Made by a program: the position numbers and the translations under genes
Shown here: piece by piece, positions 33,181-44,244 of the stretch
How the letters are laid out: each line of letters starts with the position of its first letter
Position numbering within the stretch: the first letter of the stretch is position 1
Assembly (NCBI GenBank): GCA_033807775.1
Contig: CM066312.1
Span: 30,663,696 to 30,727,695, forward strand
Reading direction: 5' to 3'
Length of the DNA: 64,000 bases
Origin: Saussurea involucrata
Lineage: Eukaryota; Streptophyta; Magnoliopsida; Asterales; Asteraceae
The notes under the pieces: generated by a model
Seen by the model: the letters and a program-made list of their open reading frames with translations, nothing else
Databases searched by the model: none
What the model was told of the DNA's origin: nothing

Positions 33181-33192
33181 TGGTATCAGAGC
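33181..33192 (+). other. Primer-binding site
   Basis: TGGTATCAGAGC, complementary to the 3' end of plant initiator methionine tRNA, two bases after the LTR end at 33178. It marks the start of minus-strand DNA synthesis in the element. Confidence 0.85.
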
Positions 33193-34137
33193 ATACAGAC
33201 GATTCGATTCAAGGTGATTCAAAGGTTTCTGGTAAGTTTTAGTTGTTTTTCTATCGACTGTTCTTAAAATCCAATATCTCATTAATTGATTTCTGGTCAA
33301 ATCGCGTGATTCTGTTTATTGCATTCGATTCATATTGGTTCTATTAGTATTTCTGCATCTTTCCAGATTCTAATTCGATTGATTGAGTAGTTTTTCTTAG
33401 CAAATCAGTGTTTTGGGTTTTTGTCTCTGTTCTTTAAAAAGTTCAAATTTTTTGCTTCAAAATCATTATTATTTGCTTAGAAATTGATTTGGGTTTGTTA
33501 GTTTCCGTGTTGTGGTCGATATCTAACCTTTCAGCAAAGAAATCGAGCAACCCTAGTGTTTCATCGATCCGATTTTTCAGTCCAGCCGCCGTGTCCGGAC
33601 GCCAGTCGATCTATCAGGAAGTTCTTAGTGTATCCGGGTAAGTTCTAAAATTCGCTACTTTCCGGACGCTTCTTGTCCGAATTGCTTAGTTGTTTCCGGG
33701 AAACTTGTGTTTCCGGAAGTTTCCGGTAGTTTCCCGGATTACAATTGTATCCGGATTACTCCAGTTCCCGGTTACCCCTTTATCCGATAAGATATTATTC
33801 CCGGTTAGTTTATTTTACTCGGTCACTTTGCTTTATCCGGTCACTTCCTTTTTTCGGTAAGTTTGATTTACCCGGTAACCTTGAGTTATCCGGCAACCTC
33901 ATATTTATCCGGTTACTCTAATTGTTCGGACACTTCACACAATTCTGATCCGGACACTTCCTGATCAGACACCTTTATCCGGATTCCTATCCGGTAAGTC
34001 TGATTTGATTTCTTACCAGTCTTAGTTAATTTCACTCTTAGACCATGCGTTAGGACTGTCACTCGTAGTGCCTTGCGTTAGGATTTCACCTTGAATCGAC
34101 ACTACTGTCTGACGATCACGTTAGTGCATACTTCACG
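33193..34137 (+). other. Element leader with degenerate TCCGG repeats
   Basis: Untranslated leader between primer-binding site and gag. From about 33650 to 34010 it is made of irregularly spaced TTTATCCGGTCACTT, TTTACCCGGTAACCT and TTTCCGGTAGTTT-like words, at least fifteen copies of a (C/T)CCGG(T/A) core. No gene is seen. Confidence 0.6.
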
Positions 34138-34752
34138 ATGTCTCGCGATGCGCTAGCAATCGGTACCAACTCTAAGCCTCCAACTCTCTATCGAGGCGAA
34201 TACAGTCAATGGCGAGACAGATTCATTATCTTTGTCGAATCTAAAGATAACTTCGAATACATCTGGCAAGCTCTCACTGAAGGCCCACAAGAAACCCCAA
34301 TGCAAGTTGTTCCTGCCCAAGTCGAAGGTGGTCCTCCACAACAGGCAAAACCGAAGACGTTCGCCACGATGACTGAAGAAGAACAAAACCGATTCACTAG
34401 AGAGCAACATGCAAAGAGGTATTTGGTTCAGGGTTTGCCAAACGAGATCTACACGGCCATTGATAGCTTTAAGCATACCTCCAAAGGCATGTGGGATCAA
34501 GTCGAGAAGATGATGAGAGGGAGTAAAGTGGGAAACCAATTGAAGGTCAACAGCTGCATCACCCTATATGACGACTTCAAGCAGCGAAAAGGCGAATCAA
34601 TAACTCAGGCATATGAACGATTCTGCCTTCTTCTGAACGAGCTCCACAAAAACACGATCACTCGATCTAACACGGAGAATGGCCTCAAGTTCTTAAATAA
34701 TCTCCTGCAGAATGGAAAGTGTTCGCTTCTCATATCAATCAGAACAATCTGA
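34138..34752 (+). pseudogene. SIRE gag (capsid region), frameshifted
   Basis: ATG at 34138 opens a gag of the UBN2/copia capsid type: YRGEYSQWRDRFIIFVES near residue 20, then KRYLVQGLPNEIYTAIDSFK and AYERFCLLLNELHKN. It forms the virus-like particle that packages element RNA. A frameshift near 34710 diverts the frame to a stop at 34750. The true frame resumes with NLIENVSIHELYEML at about 34739 and ends at a stop in the short duplication near 34890. Confidence 0.85.
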
Positions 34753-34852
34753 TTGAGAACGTCTCAATCCATGAGCTTTATGAGATGCTCATGCAAGACG
34801 AGGATGAAGTCATAGAGACAATGAGCACTCAGAAATCATCTTCCAGGTCACA

Positions 34853-35100
34853 AGCCATCCAGCCGTCACTCCAAGAGAACCCAAGAGACCAGTGAATCAG
34901 AACCAGAAGCTGAAGAAATAGAGGAAAGCGACTCTGACCCTGAGCTGTCTGAAATAAATAACTCGCTCTTGTGTCTTCAAAAAGCGGCAAGTCATCCAGC
35001 CGTCACTCCAAGAGAACCCAAGAGACCAGTGAATCAGAACCAGAAGCTGAAGAAATAGAGGAAAGCGACTCTGACCCTGAGCTGTCTGAAATAAATAAAG
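34853..35100 (+). repeat. 137-bp tandem duplication in gag
   Basis: CATCCAGCCGTCACTCC occurs at 34856 and again at 34993, and similarity continues to GAAATAAATAA at about 34961 and 35098. The second copy is preceded by CTCGCTCTTGTGTCTTC. The duplication adds in-frame stops and confirms that this gag is not under selection. Confidence 0.85.
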
Positions 35101-35214
35101 CTATGGCCCTGATCATCAAGTCTTTTCAAAGAAAGAAGTTCTTCAAGAAACCTTCCTCTAATAATCAGCGCTACTCTACTACTCCCAACAAGCGCCACGA
35201 TTATAAAGAGAAAT

Positions 35215-35784
35215 ATGAAGGAAAGAGAAAGTCTGACGAGCACAAGCAATCAGATCATAAGGAATAAGAACGAACGAAAGCCCGAGTCAAAGAAGAAGAA
35301 TGAGCCAGTCACGTGCTATAACTGCGGTAAATTGGGCCACTTTGCCAAAGACTGCCGAAAGCCCGTTGTACGTAACGTGGAATACTACAAGGCGAAACTG
35401 CTGTTAGCAGAACAAAAAGCTGCAGGAAAGGCACTATTGGTTTCAGACAACTTCTGGATGAACCGTTCCGACGATGAAAGCAACTCTGAAGATGCCGATG
35501 CTTTCATGGGTAACTACTCTCCTCCATCAGAAAAAGGAGCTCTTTGTCAGGTATGTATCCCTATCCACCAAGGCTTAGTCGATCAGATGAAATTACTTGT
35601 TCAAAGAATAGACTCCTATAAGGCTTCCACTAATGAACAACTGCTTGAAATTAATTCTTTAAAAGAAAAGCTAGATGTTGAAAAGAGAATCACTGAAAAG
35701 TACAAGTCCGACAATGCTAACCTTAAAGAAAAATGTACAAATCTTTCCATAGCACCAAAGGACCTAAGGGCCAAGATATTTTAA
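35215..35784 (+). pseudogene. SIRE gag-pol zinc knuckle and coiled coil, unit 1
   Basis: The open frame from 35215 encodes a basic region, one CCHC knuckle (CYNCGKLGHFAKDC at about 35320-35361, nucleic-acid binding), an acidic patch (DDESNSEDADAF) and a coiled coil rich in Leu/Lys/Glu (about 35600-35780). It is out of frame with the preceding gag piece (35106-35267), so a frameshift lies near 35215-35265. It ends at TAA 35782, after which the same frame is open again. Confidence 0.82.
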
Positions 35785-36290
35785 TTAAATTCAAAGCTTG
35801 ATCAGTGTGAGGATGAGAAAGCAGAGATTATCTATCAATGCTCCTCTCTTCAAATTCAACACAAAGAATTTGTTGCTAAAATAACTGATCTTGAAACCAA
35901 ACTCCATCAACGAGGTCAAACTGATCAAACGATACATATGAACAAACCTAAGGAATTCACTTATTTCAATAAAGAATGGGGAATTGGGTATGACAACCCA
36001 CATTATCTAAAAAGGGTTTTGACTATGAGGCCTACTCTATACGAGTTTAATTTCTTTGGCTTTGATAGAAAATACCCCGAATATAAGATCAAATGGACCG
36101 GACCTCTAGAGGAAAAGGAAGAGGAAACTGAGGAATACAAACGCGCACACACCACTAAAATGCAATTAACCTTTGCGTATGAAGCTCTCAACTATTCTTA
36201 CAAGAAAAATAAATCCAAGTACCATTCGAATGACTACTTTGACGGCTACAAGGTTGCAAAGCCCAAGGATTCCTCTAAAAAGGATGAGGC
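35785..36290 (+). pseudogene. SIRE spacer region (IHMNKPKEF block), unit 1
   Basis: In frame with the zinc-knuckle ORF after a single TAA, this region encodes more coiled coil and the block IHMNKPKEFTYFNKEWGIGYDNPHYLKR, a conserved piece between zinc knuckle and protease in SIRE elements. It then runs through a Lys/Glu-rich segment until the solo LTR insertion at 36291. Function of the block is not known to me. Confidence 0.75.
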
Positions 36291-37255
36291 TGTTGGTCCC
36301 GAAGGGCTATACAAGTTTGTAGAAGGGGGGGGGGGGTTGAATACAAACACACATATTTTACTTTTCTAAATTGTTTATTGATAAATCATTAACAATTTAC
36401 AGCTTGTTGCGGAACAAGATTAAGGATAAACCTAAATCTAAACAAGTTGGAACACTAAGTTTCTTGCACTAAGAAAGAGAAGGAAATTACTAATAATAAC
36501 CTATCTCAAGATAAGAAGGATGACTCGACCAGAGTTTACGAGTGCTTCAAAAATGAAGCTTGAGTCCTTCTTATATACTGCATGCATTTAATGCATGGCA
36601 GTTTATACTTTACACGTGGCAGCAGCTGATTGGTTGTATGTCATTGACCTTTGTAGACAACCTTAGTAGCCGCATGGTGCACATTGTAGAATCAGAGTGG
36701 TTGTACGATTTCAGACAATAAGGAGGTTCTTTTCTGACATATCGTACGGAGATGTGCAAGGGTGGTTAAGACAAAAGTACTTTGTACGGAGGACTTCATG
36801 ATCAGCTTACGTTGATTCAGCGCTTTATCATTCTATATCAGTGAATGACAAAGTTCAGCGATAGCTGAAGTCTTGTACTTGATACTTCACGTTGAGTGGA
36901 CAAATCTGAGTCTTCGCTGATCCGCATCAGTTCATTAGGAGATTTGTCGCTGGTTCTTGAGCTTGATCTTCGACTTCAGCGTAGAACCTATGTTGACGTG
37001 AAACTTGTCTTCAGGGATCATAAGTAAACAACTAACTTATCAACGATCACCATAAGGACTGAACAGGCTCAAAGCATTATGGTGAAGAGTGTTCGCTGAA
37101 TGTTTAATCTAAAGAGTGAGAGTTCCTATCAGTGGTACTGTAAGTCTTAGTACTTATCATCGATAGTGAAACTCTGATACATATTGTTTATTTACAATTT
37201 TCACAAAGTATTTAAGAGAGGGTCATTATCAAATCACAGAGGGTTTGGATCAACA
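36291..37255 (-). mobile_element. Solo SIRE LTR, unit 1
   Basis: 965 bp from TGTTGGTCCCGAAGGGC to GGGTTTGGATCAACA with the 5-bp duplication GAGGC on both sides (36286-36290 and 37256-37260). It was inserted in the spacer coding region before the triplication, because all three units share it and its duplications. Confidence 0.92.
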
Positions 37256-37260
37256 GAGGC

Positions 37261-37865
37261 CCCTGCACCTGAATCCAAAACTAAGACGGATGAGTTTAAA
37301 CGCTATGTTCCTCCTCTTGTTTTGGAATAAAAAATAGTCGAGTTAGAGGAGACACTCGAAAAGGAAAGGACTAATTTTCAAAAGGAAAAACAAGAGATTT
37401 TAACTGAACTTGAGAAACTAAAATCCACCATAACCGGAGCTGCATCTATTGAGGACAAGGAACTCCTTCGGGTAGAAATCAATCGGCTCATATCCAAACT
37501 GTCTGCCTTGGCAACAGAAGTGATGCCAGAGCAAGTGAGTAAAAGTCAACTCCAAGAGAAGTTTGACCAACTCCAAAAAGAAAAGGTAAATCTACTCGAA
37601 CCTTCCTCGGACTAATCAGATACATCTTCGTGTAAGGCCTTTATTGGCAAAACATCTTTTAGAAAAGGAAAAGAGTATCAAGATGACTGTGTTCAAAAGA
37701 ATCTTAACTTTGAATTTCAAAAAGCTTCCGCAACAGATTCTTCTGAAAACACAGACTCAAAGTGTTCCTCACCTCCCTCAACCAATCCTGTTCCATCTGT
37801 GTCTGATATTGATTTGTATGCTTTTATGAGTTCCGATGAAACTTGAAAGTTTATATGAAGAGTTT
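37261..37865 (+). pseudogene. SIRE distal spacer, unit 1
   Basis: Beyond the LTR the interrupted coding region resumes with a Pro/Glu-rich and coiled-coil stretch (IVELEETLEKERTNFQKEKQ-like), broken by TAA near 37328 and TAA near 37613. It continues as Ser-rich sequence before the unit junction. No enzyme domain. Confidence 0.65.
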
Positions 37866-37974
37866 GCCCTGATCATCAAGTCTTTTCAAAGAAAGAAGTT
37901 CTTCAAGAAACCTTCCTCTAATAATCAGCGCTACTCTACTACTCCCAACAAGCGCCACGATTATAAAGAGAAAT

Positions 37975-38544
37975 ATGAAGGAAAGAGAAAGTCTGACGAG
38001 CACAAGCAATCAGATCATAAGGAATAAGAACGAACGAAAGCCCGAGTCAAAGAAGAAGAATGAGCCAGTCACGTGCTATAACTGCGGTAAATTGGGCCAC
38101 TTTGCCAAAGACTGCCGAAAGCCCGTTGTACGTAACGTGGAATACTACAAGGCGAAACTGCTGTTAGCAGAACAAAAAGCTGCAGGAAAGGCACTATTGG
38201 TTTCAGACAACTTCTGGATGAACCGTTCCGACGATGAAAGCAACTCTGAAGATGCCGATGCTTTCATGGGTAACTACTCTCCTCCATCAGAAAAAGGAGC
38301 TCTTTGTCAGGTATGTATCCCTATCCACCAAGGCTTAGTCGATCAGATGAAATTACTTGTTCAAAGAATAGACTCCTATAAGGCTTCCACTAATGAACAA
38401 CTGCTTGAAATTAATTCTTTAAAAGAAAAGCTAGATGTTGAAAAGAGAATCACTGAAAAGTACAAGTCCGACAATGCTAACCTTAAAGAAAAATGTACAA
38501 ATCTTTCCATAGCACCAAAGGACCTAAGGGCCAAGATATTTTAA
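37975..38544 (+). pseudogene. SIRE zinc knuckle and coiled coil, unit 2
   Basis: Identical in encoded sequence to the unit 1 ORF, including the CYNCGKLGHFAKDC knuckle and the closing TAA. The preceding in-frame start differs because the unit junction at 37865 joins distal spacer to the ALIIKSFQRKKF segment. Confidence 0.82.
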
Positions 38545-39050
38545 TTAAATTCAAAGCTTGATCAGTGTGAGGATGAGAAAGCAGAGATTATCTATCAATG
38601 CTCCTCTCTTCAAATTCAACACAAAGAATTTGTTGCTAAAATAACTGATCTTGAAACCAAACTCCATCAACGAGGTCAAACTGATCAAACGATACATATG
38701 AACAAACCTAAGGAATTCACTTATTTCAATAAAGAATGGGGAATTGGGTATGACAACCCACATTATCTAAAAAGGGTTTTGACTATGAGGCCTACTCTAT
38801 ACGAGTTTAATTTCTTTGGCTTTGATAGAAAATACCCCGAATATAAGATCAAATGGACCGGACCTCTAGAGGAAAAGGAAGAGGAAACTGAGGAATACAA
38901 ACGCGCACACACCACTAAAATGCAATTAACCTTTGCGTATGAAGCTCTCAACTATTCTTACAAGAAAAATAAATCCAAGTACCATTCGAATGACTACTTT
39001 GACGGCTACAAGGTTGCAAAGCCCAAGGATTCCTCTAAAAAGGATGAGGC
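38545..39050 (+). pseudogene. SIRE spacer region, unit 2
   Basis: Second copy of the IHMNKPKEF block and Lys/Glu-rich segment, identical in encoded sequence, ending at the second solo LTR. Confidence 0.75.
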
Positions 39051-40016
39051 TGTTGGTCCCGAAGGGCTATACAAGTTTGTAGAAGGGGGGGGGGGGGTTG
39101 AATACAAACACACATATTTTACTTTTCTAAATTGTTTATTGATAAATCATTAACAATTTACAGCTTGTTGCGGAACAAGATTAAGGATAAACCTAAATCT
39201 AAACAAGTTGGAACACTAAGTTTCTTGCACTAAGAAAGAGAAGGAAATTACTAATAATAACCTATCTCAAGATAAGAAGGATGACTCGACCAGAGTTTAC
39301 GAGTGCTTCAAAAATGAAGCTTGAGTCCTTCTTATATACTGCATGCATTTAATGCATGGCAGTTTATACTTTACACGTGGCAGCAGCTGATTGGTTGTAT
39401 GTCATTGACCTTTGTAGACAACCTTAGTAGCCGCATGGTGCACATTGTAGAATCAGAGTGGTTGTACGATTTCAGACAATAAGGAGGTTCTTTTCTGACA
39501 TATCGTACGGAGATGTGCAAGGGTGGTTAAGACAAAAGTACTTTGTACGGAGGACTTCATGATCAGCTTACGTTGATTCAGCGCTTTATCATTCTATATC
39601 AGTGAATGACAAAGTTCAGCGATAGCTGAAGTCTTGTACTTGATACTTCACGTTGAGTGGACAAATCTGAGTCTTCGCTGATCCGCATCAGTTCATTAGG
39701 AGATTTGTCGCTGGTTCTTGAGCTTGATCTTCGACTTCAGCGTAGAACCTATGTTGACGTGAAACTTGTCTTCAGGGATCATAAGTAAACAACTAACTTA
39801 TCAACGATCACCATAAGGACTGAACAGGCTCAGAGCATTATGGTGAAGAGTGTTCGCTGAATGTTTAATCTAAAGAGTGAGAGTTCCTATCAGTGGTACT
39901 GTAAGTCTTAGTACTTATCATCGATAGTGAAACTCTGATACATATTGTTTATTTACAATTTTCACAAAGTATTTAAGAGAGGGTCATTATCAAATCACAG
40001 AGGGTTTGGATCAACA
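39051..40016 (-). mobile_element. Solo SIRE LTR, unit 2
   Basis: 966 bp, one G longer than unit 1 in the poly-G run. Same GAGGC flanks, so a copy by duplication and not a separate insertion. Confidence 0.92.
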
Positions 40017-40021
40017 GAGGC

Positions 40022-40626
40022 CCCTGCACCTGAATCCAAAACTAAGACGGATGAGTTTAAACGCTATGTTCCTCCTCTTGTTTTGGAATAAAAAATAGTC
40101 GAGTTAGAGGAGACACTCGAAAAGGAAAGGACTAATTTTCAAAAGGAAAAACAAGAGATTTTAACTGAACTTGAGAAACTAAAATCCACCATAACCGGAG
40201 CTGCATCTATTGAGGACAAGGAACTCCTTCGGGTAGAAATCAATCGGCTCATATCCAAACTGTCTGCCTTGGCAACAGAAGTGATGCCAGAGCAAGTGAG
40301 TAAAAGTCAACTCCAAGAGAAGTTTGACCAACTCCAAAAAGAAAAGGTAAATCTACTCGAACCTTCCTCGGACTAATCAGATACATCTTCGTGTAAGGCC
40401 TTTATTGGCAAAACATCTTTTAGAAAAGGAAAAGAGTATCAAGATGACTGTGTTCAAAAGAATCTTAACTTTGAATTTCAAAAAGCTTCCGCAACAGATT
40501 CTTCTGAAAACACAGACTCAAAGTGTTCCTCACCTCCCTCAACCAATCCTGTTCCATCTGTGTCTGATATTGATTTGTATGCTTTTATGAGTTCCGATGA
40601 AACTTGAAAGTTTATATGAAGAGTTT
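40022..40626 (+). pseudogene. SIRE distal spacer, unit 2
   Basis: Second copy of the distal coiled-coil spacer with the same stops. Confidence 0.65.
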
Positions 40627-40735
40627 GCCCTGATCATCAAGTCTTTTCAAAGAAAGAAGTTCTTCAAGAAACCTTCCTCTAATAATCAGCGCTACTCTAC
40701 TACTCCCAACAAGCGCCACGATTATAAAGAGAAAT

Positions 40736-41305
40736 ATGAAGGAAAGAGAAAGTCTGACGAGCACAAGCAATCAGATCATAAGGAATAAGAACGAACGAAA
40801 GCCCGAGTCAAAGAAGAAGAATGAGCCAGTCACGTGCTATAACTGCGGTAAATTGGGCCACTTTGCCAAAGACTGCCGAAAGCCCGTTGTACGTAACGTG
40901 GAATACTACAAGGCGAAACTGCTGTTAGCAGAACAAAAAGCTGCAGGAAAGGCACTATTGGTTTCAGACAACTTCTGGATGAACCGTTCCGACGATGAAA
41001 GCAACTCTGAAGATGCCGATGCTTTCATGGGTAACTACTCTCCTCCATCAGAAAAAGGAGCTCTTTGTCAGGTATGTATCCCTATCCACCAAGGCTTAGT
41101 CGATCAGATGAAATTACTTGTTCAAAGAATAGACTCCTATAAGGCTTCCACTAATGAACAACTGCTTGAAATTAATTCTTTAAAAGAAAAGCTAGATGTT
41201 GAAAAGAGAATCACTGAAAAGTACAAGTCCGACAATGCTAACCTTAAAGAAAAATGTACAAATCTTTCCATAGCACCAAAGGACCTAAGGGCCAAGATAT
41301 TTTAA
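40736..41305 (+). pseudogene. SIRE zinc knuckle and coiled coil, unit 3
   Basis: Third identical copy of the zinc-knuckle ORF. Confidence 0.82.
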
Positions 41306-41811
41306 TTAAATTCAAAGCTTGATCAGTGTGAGGATGAGAAAGCAGAGATTATCTATCAATGCTCCTCTCTTCAAATTCAACACAAAGAATTTGTTGCTAA
41401 AATAACTGATCTTGAAACCAAACTCCATCAACGAGGTCAAACTGATCAAACGATACATATGAACAAACCTAAGGAATTCACTTATTTCAATAAAGAATGG
41501 GGAATTGGGTATGACAACCCACATTATCTAAAAAGGGTTTTGACTATGAGGCCTACTCTATACGAGTTTAATTTCTTTGGCTTTGATAGAAAATACCCCG
41601 AATATAAGATCAAATGGACCGGACCTCTAGAGGAAAAGGAAGAGGAAACTGAGGAATACAAACGCGCACACACCACTAAAATGCAATTAACCTTTGCGTA
41701 TGAAGCTCTCAACTATTCTTACAAGAAAAATAAATCCAAGTACCATTCGAATGACTACTTTGACGGCTACAAGGTTGCAAAGCCCAAGGATTCCTCTAAA
41801 AAGGATGAGGC
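41306..41811 (+). pseudogene. SIRE spacer region, unit 3
   Basis: Third copy of the IHMNKPKEF block, ending at the third solo LTR. Confidence 0.75.
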
Positions 41812-42776
41812 TGTTGGTCCCGAAGGGCTATACAAGTTTGTAGAAGGGGGGGGGGGGTTGAATACAAACACACATATTTTACTTTTCTAAATTGTTTATT
41901 GATAAATCATTAACAATTTACAGCTTGTTGCGGAACAAGATTAAGGATAAACCTAAATCTAAACAAGTTGGAACACTAAGTTTCTTGCACTAAGAAAGAG
42001 AAGGAAATTACTAATAATAACCTATCTCAAGATAAGAAGGATGACTCGACCAGAGTTTACGAGTGCTTCAAAAATGAAGCTTGAGTCCTTCTTATATACT
42101 GCATGCATTTAATGCATGGCAGTTTATACTTTACACGTGGCAGCAGCTGATTGGTTGTATGTCATTGACCTTTGTAGACAACCTTAGTAGCCGCATGGTG
42201 CACATTGTAGAATCAGAGTGGTTGTACGATTTCAGACAATAAGGAGGTTCTTTTCTGACATATCGTACGGAGATGTGCAAGGGTGGTTAAGACAAAAGTA
42301 CTTTGTACGGAGGACTTCATGATCAGCTTACGTTGATTCAGCGCTTTATCATTCTATATCAGTGAATGACAAAGTTCAGCGATAGCTGAAGTCTTGTACT
42401 TGATACTTCACGTTGAGTGGACAAATCTGAGTCTTCGCTGATCCGCATCAGTTCATTAGGAGATTTGTCGCTGGTTCTTGAGCTTGATCTTCGACTTCAG
42501 CGTAGAACCTATGTTGACGTGAAACTTGTCTTCAGGGATCATAAGTAAACAACTAACTTATCAACGATCACCATAAGGACTGAACAGGCTCAGAGCATTA
42601 TGGTGAAGAGTGTTCGCTGAATGTTTAATCTAAAGAGTGAGAGTTCCTATCAGTGGTACTGTAAGTCTTAGTACTTATCATCGATAGTGAAACTCTGATA
42701 CATATTGTTTATTTACAATTTTCACAAAGTATTTAAGAGAGGGTCATTATCAAATCACAGAGGGTTTGGATCAACA
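41812..42776 (-). mobile_element. Solo SIRE LTR, unit 3
   Basis: 965 bp, GAGGC on both sides, effectively identical to the unit 2 copy apart from the G run. Confidence 0.92.
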
Positions 42777-42781
42777 GAGGC

Positions 42782-44062
42782 CCCTGCACCTGAATCCAAA
42801 ACTAAGACGGATGAGTTTAAACGCTATGTTCCTCCTCTTGTTTTGGAATAAAAAATAGTCGAGTTAGAGGAGACACTCGAAAAGGAAAGGACTAATTTTC
42901 AAAAGGAAAAACAAGAGATTTTAACTGAACTTGAGAAACTAAAATCCACCATAACCGGAGCTGCATCTATTGAGGACAAGGAACTCCTTCGGGTAGAAAT
43001 CAATCGGCTCATATCCAAACTGTCTGCCTTGGCAACAGAAGTGATGCCAGAGCAAGTGAGTAAAAGTCAACTCCAAGAGAAGTTTGACCAACTCCAAAAA
43101 GAAAAGGTAAATCTACTCGAACCTTCCTCGGACTAATCAGATACATCTTCGTGTAAGGCCTTTATTGGCAAAACATCTTTTAGAAAAGGAAAAGAGTATC
43201 AAGATGACTGTGTTCAAAAGAATCTTAACTTTGAATTTCAAAAAGCTTCCGCAACAGATTCTTCTGAAAACACAGACTCAAAGTGTTCCTCACCTCCCTC
43301 AACCAATCCTGTTCCATCTGTGTCTGATATTGATTTGTATGCTTTTATGAGTTCCGATGAAACTTGAAAGTTTATATGAAGAGTTTGCTAAGTTTGAATA
43401 AGACAAACCTCTTCCAAACCCCACCGACTTTCTGTCTAAGGCAGTAAATCCACCGGTCAAATTTCTTAAAGGCGAGTGTTCTTCAAAACTCAAGACCCCC
43501 GTCTGTGAACAACGTTTCAAAAGCCGATTCTCATTCTCAAAAACGTTCACAGACGCGACAAAGACCAGTCGATCAAATGATAGAAATCCTTCCTACTCAA
43601 ACTCTGCTGACCATGCTGTTAATGATTTTTCAAATAAAAATGGTTGGGCCAAACAAGACAAACCAAAGTGGGTAGCCAAAGGATCTAACAAGAGCAAGTC
43701 GGAGTCAAAGTCATTTAATTCTGCTTTCAATTCTAGGAAAAGCATTAATAATTGTGGTTTTCATGATTTGAATAATTCTGTTGAACAAAGTATTAAATTT
43801 CCGTAAGTCTTTATTCCATACAACAATTGATTCAAATATCCCATGATTGTTTTTGTTCTTATCATGTGGATTGAATGATTTTGATGATAATCGTTATGCA
43901 TCTGATTGGTTTGGTTCTTATCATGTCTTTAATTCTAAACCTAAGCATAAATCTCGTAAGCCCAAAAGGAAGCCCAATTCAAAATGGGTTCCCCAGTCAG
44001 GTGTTAAACCTAACCCTCCAGGACCCATTTTCAAATGGGTACCTAAAAATCCCTAAACTCGT
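42782..44062 (+). pseudogene. SIRE distal spacer, unit 3, and sequence up to protease
   Basis: The unit 3 distal spacer runs into the only copy of the downstream spacer (43387 onward). It encodes Ser/Lys/Asn-rich sequence with a KWVAKGSNKSKSESKSFN-like stretch and, near 43990-44055, KWVPQSGVKPNPPGPIFKWVPK, which normally leads into the protease. Stops occur near 43400, 43804 and between 43830 and 43880. Confidence 0.65.
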
Positions 44063-44244
44063 TTTTGCAAGACGGTCATGTTTGGTACTTTGACTCAGGA
44101 TGCTCCAAGCACATGACCGGAAGGAGGGAGCTACTCACGAAATTCACCGAGAAATACTGCGGAGACATGAGATTTGGGAACGACGACAAAGCGCCAATTA
44201 TGGGTTATGGCGACATCGTTTAAGACAAGATCACCATCAAGAAG
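44063..44244 (+). pseudogene. SIRE aspartic protease, one stop
   Basis: The frame encodes VWYFDSGCSKHMTG (active-site DSG at about 44092) followed by LTKFTEKYCGDMRFGND. TAA at 44221 is the only break between it and the integrase ORF, which is in the same frame. Confidence 0.85.

Larger units (their letters stand above)
35106..43386 (+). repeat. Tandem triplication of a 2.76-kb segment (three copies)
   Basis: Units are 35106-37865 (2,760 bp), 37866-40626 (2,761 bp) and 40627-43386 (2,760 bp). They are almost identical: I see a G-run length difference (12, 13 and 12 G) and one A/G difference (about 37072 against the other two). Each unit contains the zinc-knuckle ORF, the IHMNKPKEF spacer ORF, a solo SIRE LTR with GAGGC duplications and the distal spacer. 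The junctions read GAGTTTGC|CCTGATC, and the end after unit 3 reads GAGTTTGC|TAAG. The recombination point therefore shares only GC with the upstream sequence ATGGC|CCTG. Confidence 0.93.

Noticed and set aside
33181..33192. TGGTATCAGAGC as part of a tRNA gene
   Set aside because: Only 12 bases match; it is the primer-binding site of an LTR element. The same holds at 54780.
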